DNA of 64,000 bases from positions 1,403,137 through 1,467,136 of the forward strand of contig NZ_JAMTCI010000001.1 of NCBI RefSeq assembly GCF_024171765.1. The letters are read 5' to 3'. The translations under genes and the position numbers were made by a program. Under the pieces are notes generated by a model. The model ran no database searches, was not told the origin of the DNA, and saw nothing but the letters and a program-made list of their open reading frames with translations. This document shows, in pieces, positions 62,703-64,000 of the stretch; position 1 is the stretch's first letter; the number at the start of each line of letters is the position of its first letter. The DNA comes from Williamsia deligens (GTDB taxonomy: Bacteria; Actinomycetota; Actinomycetes; Mycobacteriales; Mycobacteriaceae).

Positions 62703-64000
62703 ATGTCACGCGCGAGCGAACACACCACGGAGCAGCCGTCGCCGCCGACGAAGCCCGTGAAGAAGCAGGTGCACCCGGTCGATCAGGTCCCGCCGATCGG
62801 CAAACTGGCGACACTCGGTCTGCAGCACGTCATCGCCTTCTACGCCGGCGCCGTCCTGGTGCCGCTGCTCATCGCGAGCGCGATCAAGCTGGACTCCGAC
62901 GCGCTCACCATGCTCATCACCGCCGACCTGTTCACCTGTGGCATCGCCTCGCTCCTGCAGGCCGTGGGCATCTGGAAGATCGGTGTCCGCCTGCCCCTGC
63001 TGCAGGGCATCACCTTCGCGACGCTCGCCCCGGTCATCAAGATCGCCAACGACCACGGCGGCGGCCGCGTCGGTCTGCTCACCGTGTACGGCGCGGTCAT
63101 CAGCGCGGGCGTGGTCACGTTCCTCATCGCGCCGTTCTTCGCGCGCCTCGTCCGCTTCTTCCCGCCGGTGGTCACCGGCACCCTCATCACGATCATCGGC
63201 ATCTGCCTGCTGCCGGTCGGTGCCGGTGACGCCACCCGGGATCCGGCCTCGAAGCTCCCCGACGCCGGCAACGGTCGGTGGCTGTTGTACGCGATCGGCA
63301 CGATCGTCCTGATCGTGTTGATGCAGCGCTTCTTCCGTGGCTTCTGGGCCACCATCTCGATCCTGCTCGGACTGGTCATCGCCACGACGGTCGCGTGGAT
63401 GCTGGGCGACACCGGTTTCGAGAAGGTGGGCGAGGCCCCGTGGTTGGGCTTCACCGACCCGTTCGCGTTCGGCTGGCCCCGGTTCGACGTGGTGGCGATC
63501 GTCTCGATGATCGTGGTGCTGCTCGTCGTCGCGGTCGAGTCCACCGGCTCCGTGTTCGCGACCGGCGAGATCGTCGGGAAACGGATCACCAAGGCGCACA
63601 TCGCCGCCACGGTGCGGGCGGACGGTCTGGCCACCGTCATCGGCGGCACCTTCAACTCGTTCCCCTACACCGCGTTCTCCGAGAACGTGGGTCTGGTGCG
63701 GCTCACCGGGGTGAAGAGCCGCTTCGTCGTCGCCGCCGCGGGCGGCATCATGATCGTGCTCGGCCTGCTCCCGAAGACCGCGAAGCTCGTCGAGACCATC
63801 CCGTCACCCGTGCTCGGCGGCGCGGCGTTGATCATGTTCGCCACCGTCGCGATCGTGGGCATCCAAACGCTCGGCAGCGTCGACTTCACCGACCACCGCA
63901 ACCTGATCATCGCGGGCACCTCGCTCGCGATGGGCCTCTACGTCCAGTTCTCGCAGTCGGTGGCACCGGAGTCGGTCATCGTCGCCGGCGCGACCGTGCA
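62703..64000 (+). CDS. Uracil/xanthine-type nucleobase permease (NCS2/NAT), 3' end outside window
   Basis: 432 residues visible from ATG at 62703 behind GGGAGGGGGCACG, running off the right edge. Helical transporter: QVPPIGKLATLGLQHVIAFY (NCS2 start motif with QH), a PLLQGITFATLAPVI helix, GTLITIIGICLLPVGAG, AVESTGSVFATGEI (substrate-site Glu), GTFNSFPYTAFSENVGLVRLTGVKSR (the NAT signature region around helix 10, Ser/Glu-Asn-Val-Gly), and AALIMFATVAIVGIQTLG. Probably a proton-coupled xanthine or urate importer, in line with XdhC and MobA-like neighbours. Confidence 0.92.
   Translation, partial: MSRASEHTTEQPSPPTKPVKKQVHPVDQVPPIGKLATLGLQHVIAFYAGAVLVPLLIASAIKLDSDALTMLITADLFTCGIASLLQAVGIWKIGVRLPLLQGITFATLAPVIKIANDHGGGRVGLLTVYGAVISAGVVTFLIAPFFARLVRFFPPVVTGTLITIIGICLLPVGAGDATRDPASKLPDAGNGRWLLYAIGTIVLIVLMQRFFRGFWATISILLGLVIATTVAWMLGDTGFEKVGEAPWLGFTDPFAFGWPRFDVVAIVSMIVVLLVVAVESTGSVFATGEIVGKRITKAHIAATVRADGLATVIGGTFNSFPYTAFSENVGLVRLTGVKSRFVVAAAGGIMIVLGLLPKTAKLVETIPSPVLGGAALIMFATVAIVGIQTLGSVDFTDHRNLIIAGTSLAMGLYVQFSQSVAPESVIVAGATV

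Noticed and set aside
1-64000. tRNA, rRNA, riboswitch, transposase, integrase or phage genes.
   Set aside because: None seen on reading either strand. I could not run a covariance-model or profile search, so weak structured RNAs could be missed.

Overview
The window reads as chromosomal DNA from a high-GC, mycolic-acid-containing actinobacterium of the order Mycobacteriales, most like Gordonia, Williamsia or Rhodococcus. The support is strong G/C third-position bias, an antigen-85-type mycolyltransferase (41559-42500), a CYP125-type steroid P450 (27982-29259), a KshB-type reductase (3377-4423), an ergothioneine operon (30016-34380), and many genes with a TANNNT -10 box 6-7 nt before the start codon (leaderless transcription). 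I see no tRNA, rRNA, CRISPR, transposase or phage gene. Coding density is high, no gene-free stretch exceeds about 215 nt, and 64 protein genes are called.

Layout. 1-3.3 kb: edge-truncated acyl-CoA dehydrogenase, alpha/beta hydrolase, and nadB without nadA or nadC. 3.4-7.3 kb: a coupled operon of a ligand-poor AurF-like protein, an intact AurF-like diiron protein, an SDR and a KshB-like flavin/2Fe-2S reductase. A third AurF-like gene lies at 9.6-10.5 kb beyond a DUF4873 gene and a PhoD-like phosphatase. 10.6-20.8 kb: a GabD1-type dehydrogenase, a lipocalin, and three regulator/target pairs with visible operators (TetR/aldo-keto reductase, MarR/FAD monooxygenase, MarR/quinone oxidoreductase). 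20.8-26.4 kb: a four-gene ATGA-coupled aromatic-ring catabolic operon (extradiol dioxygenase, FAH-family hydrolase, FAD hydroxylase, P450) with a divergent TetR. 26.5-30 kb: a lipoprotein, a VOC/HxlR pair, and CYP125 with a 51-residue DUF6131 membrane protein and a divergent TetR.

30-34.4 kb: egtABCD, without egtE. 34.5-37.6 kb: a two-component system divergent from a collagen-like membrane protein, with four OmpR-type half-sites between them. 37.7-45 kb: small acidic protein, PrmC-like methyltransferase and SDR-DUF2867 operon, then an APC permease, a mycolyltransferase, and a MarR/14-TM MFS exporter pair. 45.1-50.1 kb: an unusual DUF6924 multidomain protein, an acyl-CoA dehydrogenase, an SDR and a secreted HNH/Excalibur nuclease. 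50.1-55.5 kb: peroxiredoxin/TetR pair and a SNF2 helicase/SWIM-finger pair. 55.6-64 kb: epoxide hydrolase, FAD oxidase, RCK-pore-RCK potassium channel, then a purine-type block of XdhC, MobA-like transferase and a nucleobase permease cut by the right edge.

The theme is catabolism of hydrophobic, aromatic and steroid-like substrates under local one-component regulators, plus redox defence (ergothioneine, peroxiredoxin, mycothiol-related enzyme). The best candidate for something undescribed is the AurF-like operon at 3.4-7.3 kb, where a protein that has lost five of seven iron ligands is encoded directly before an intact paralogue and two electron-transfer or dehydrogenase partners. The two-component system with Gly/Pro-rich regions in both the sensor and its divergent neighbour is the second.
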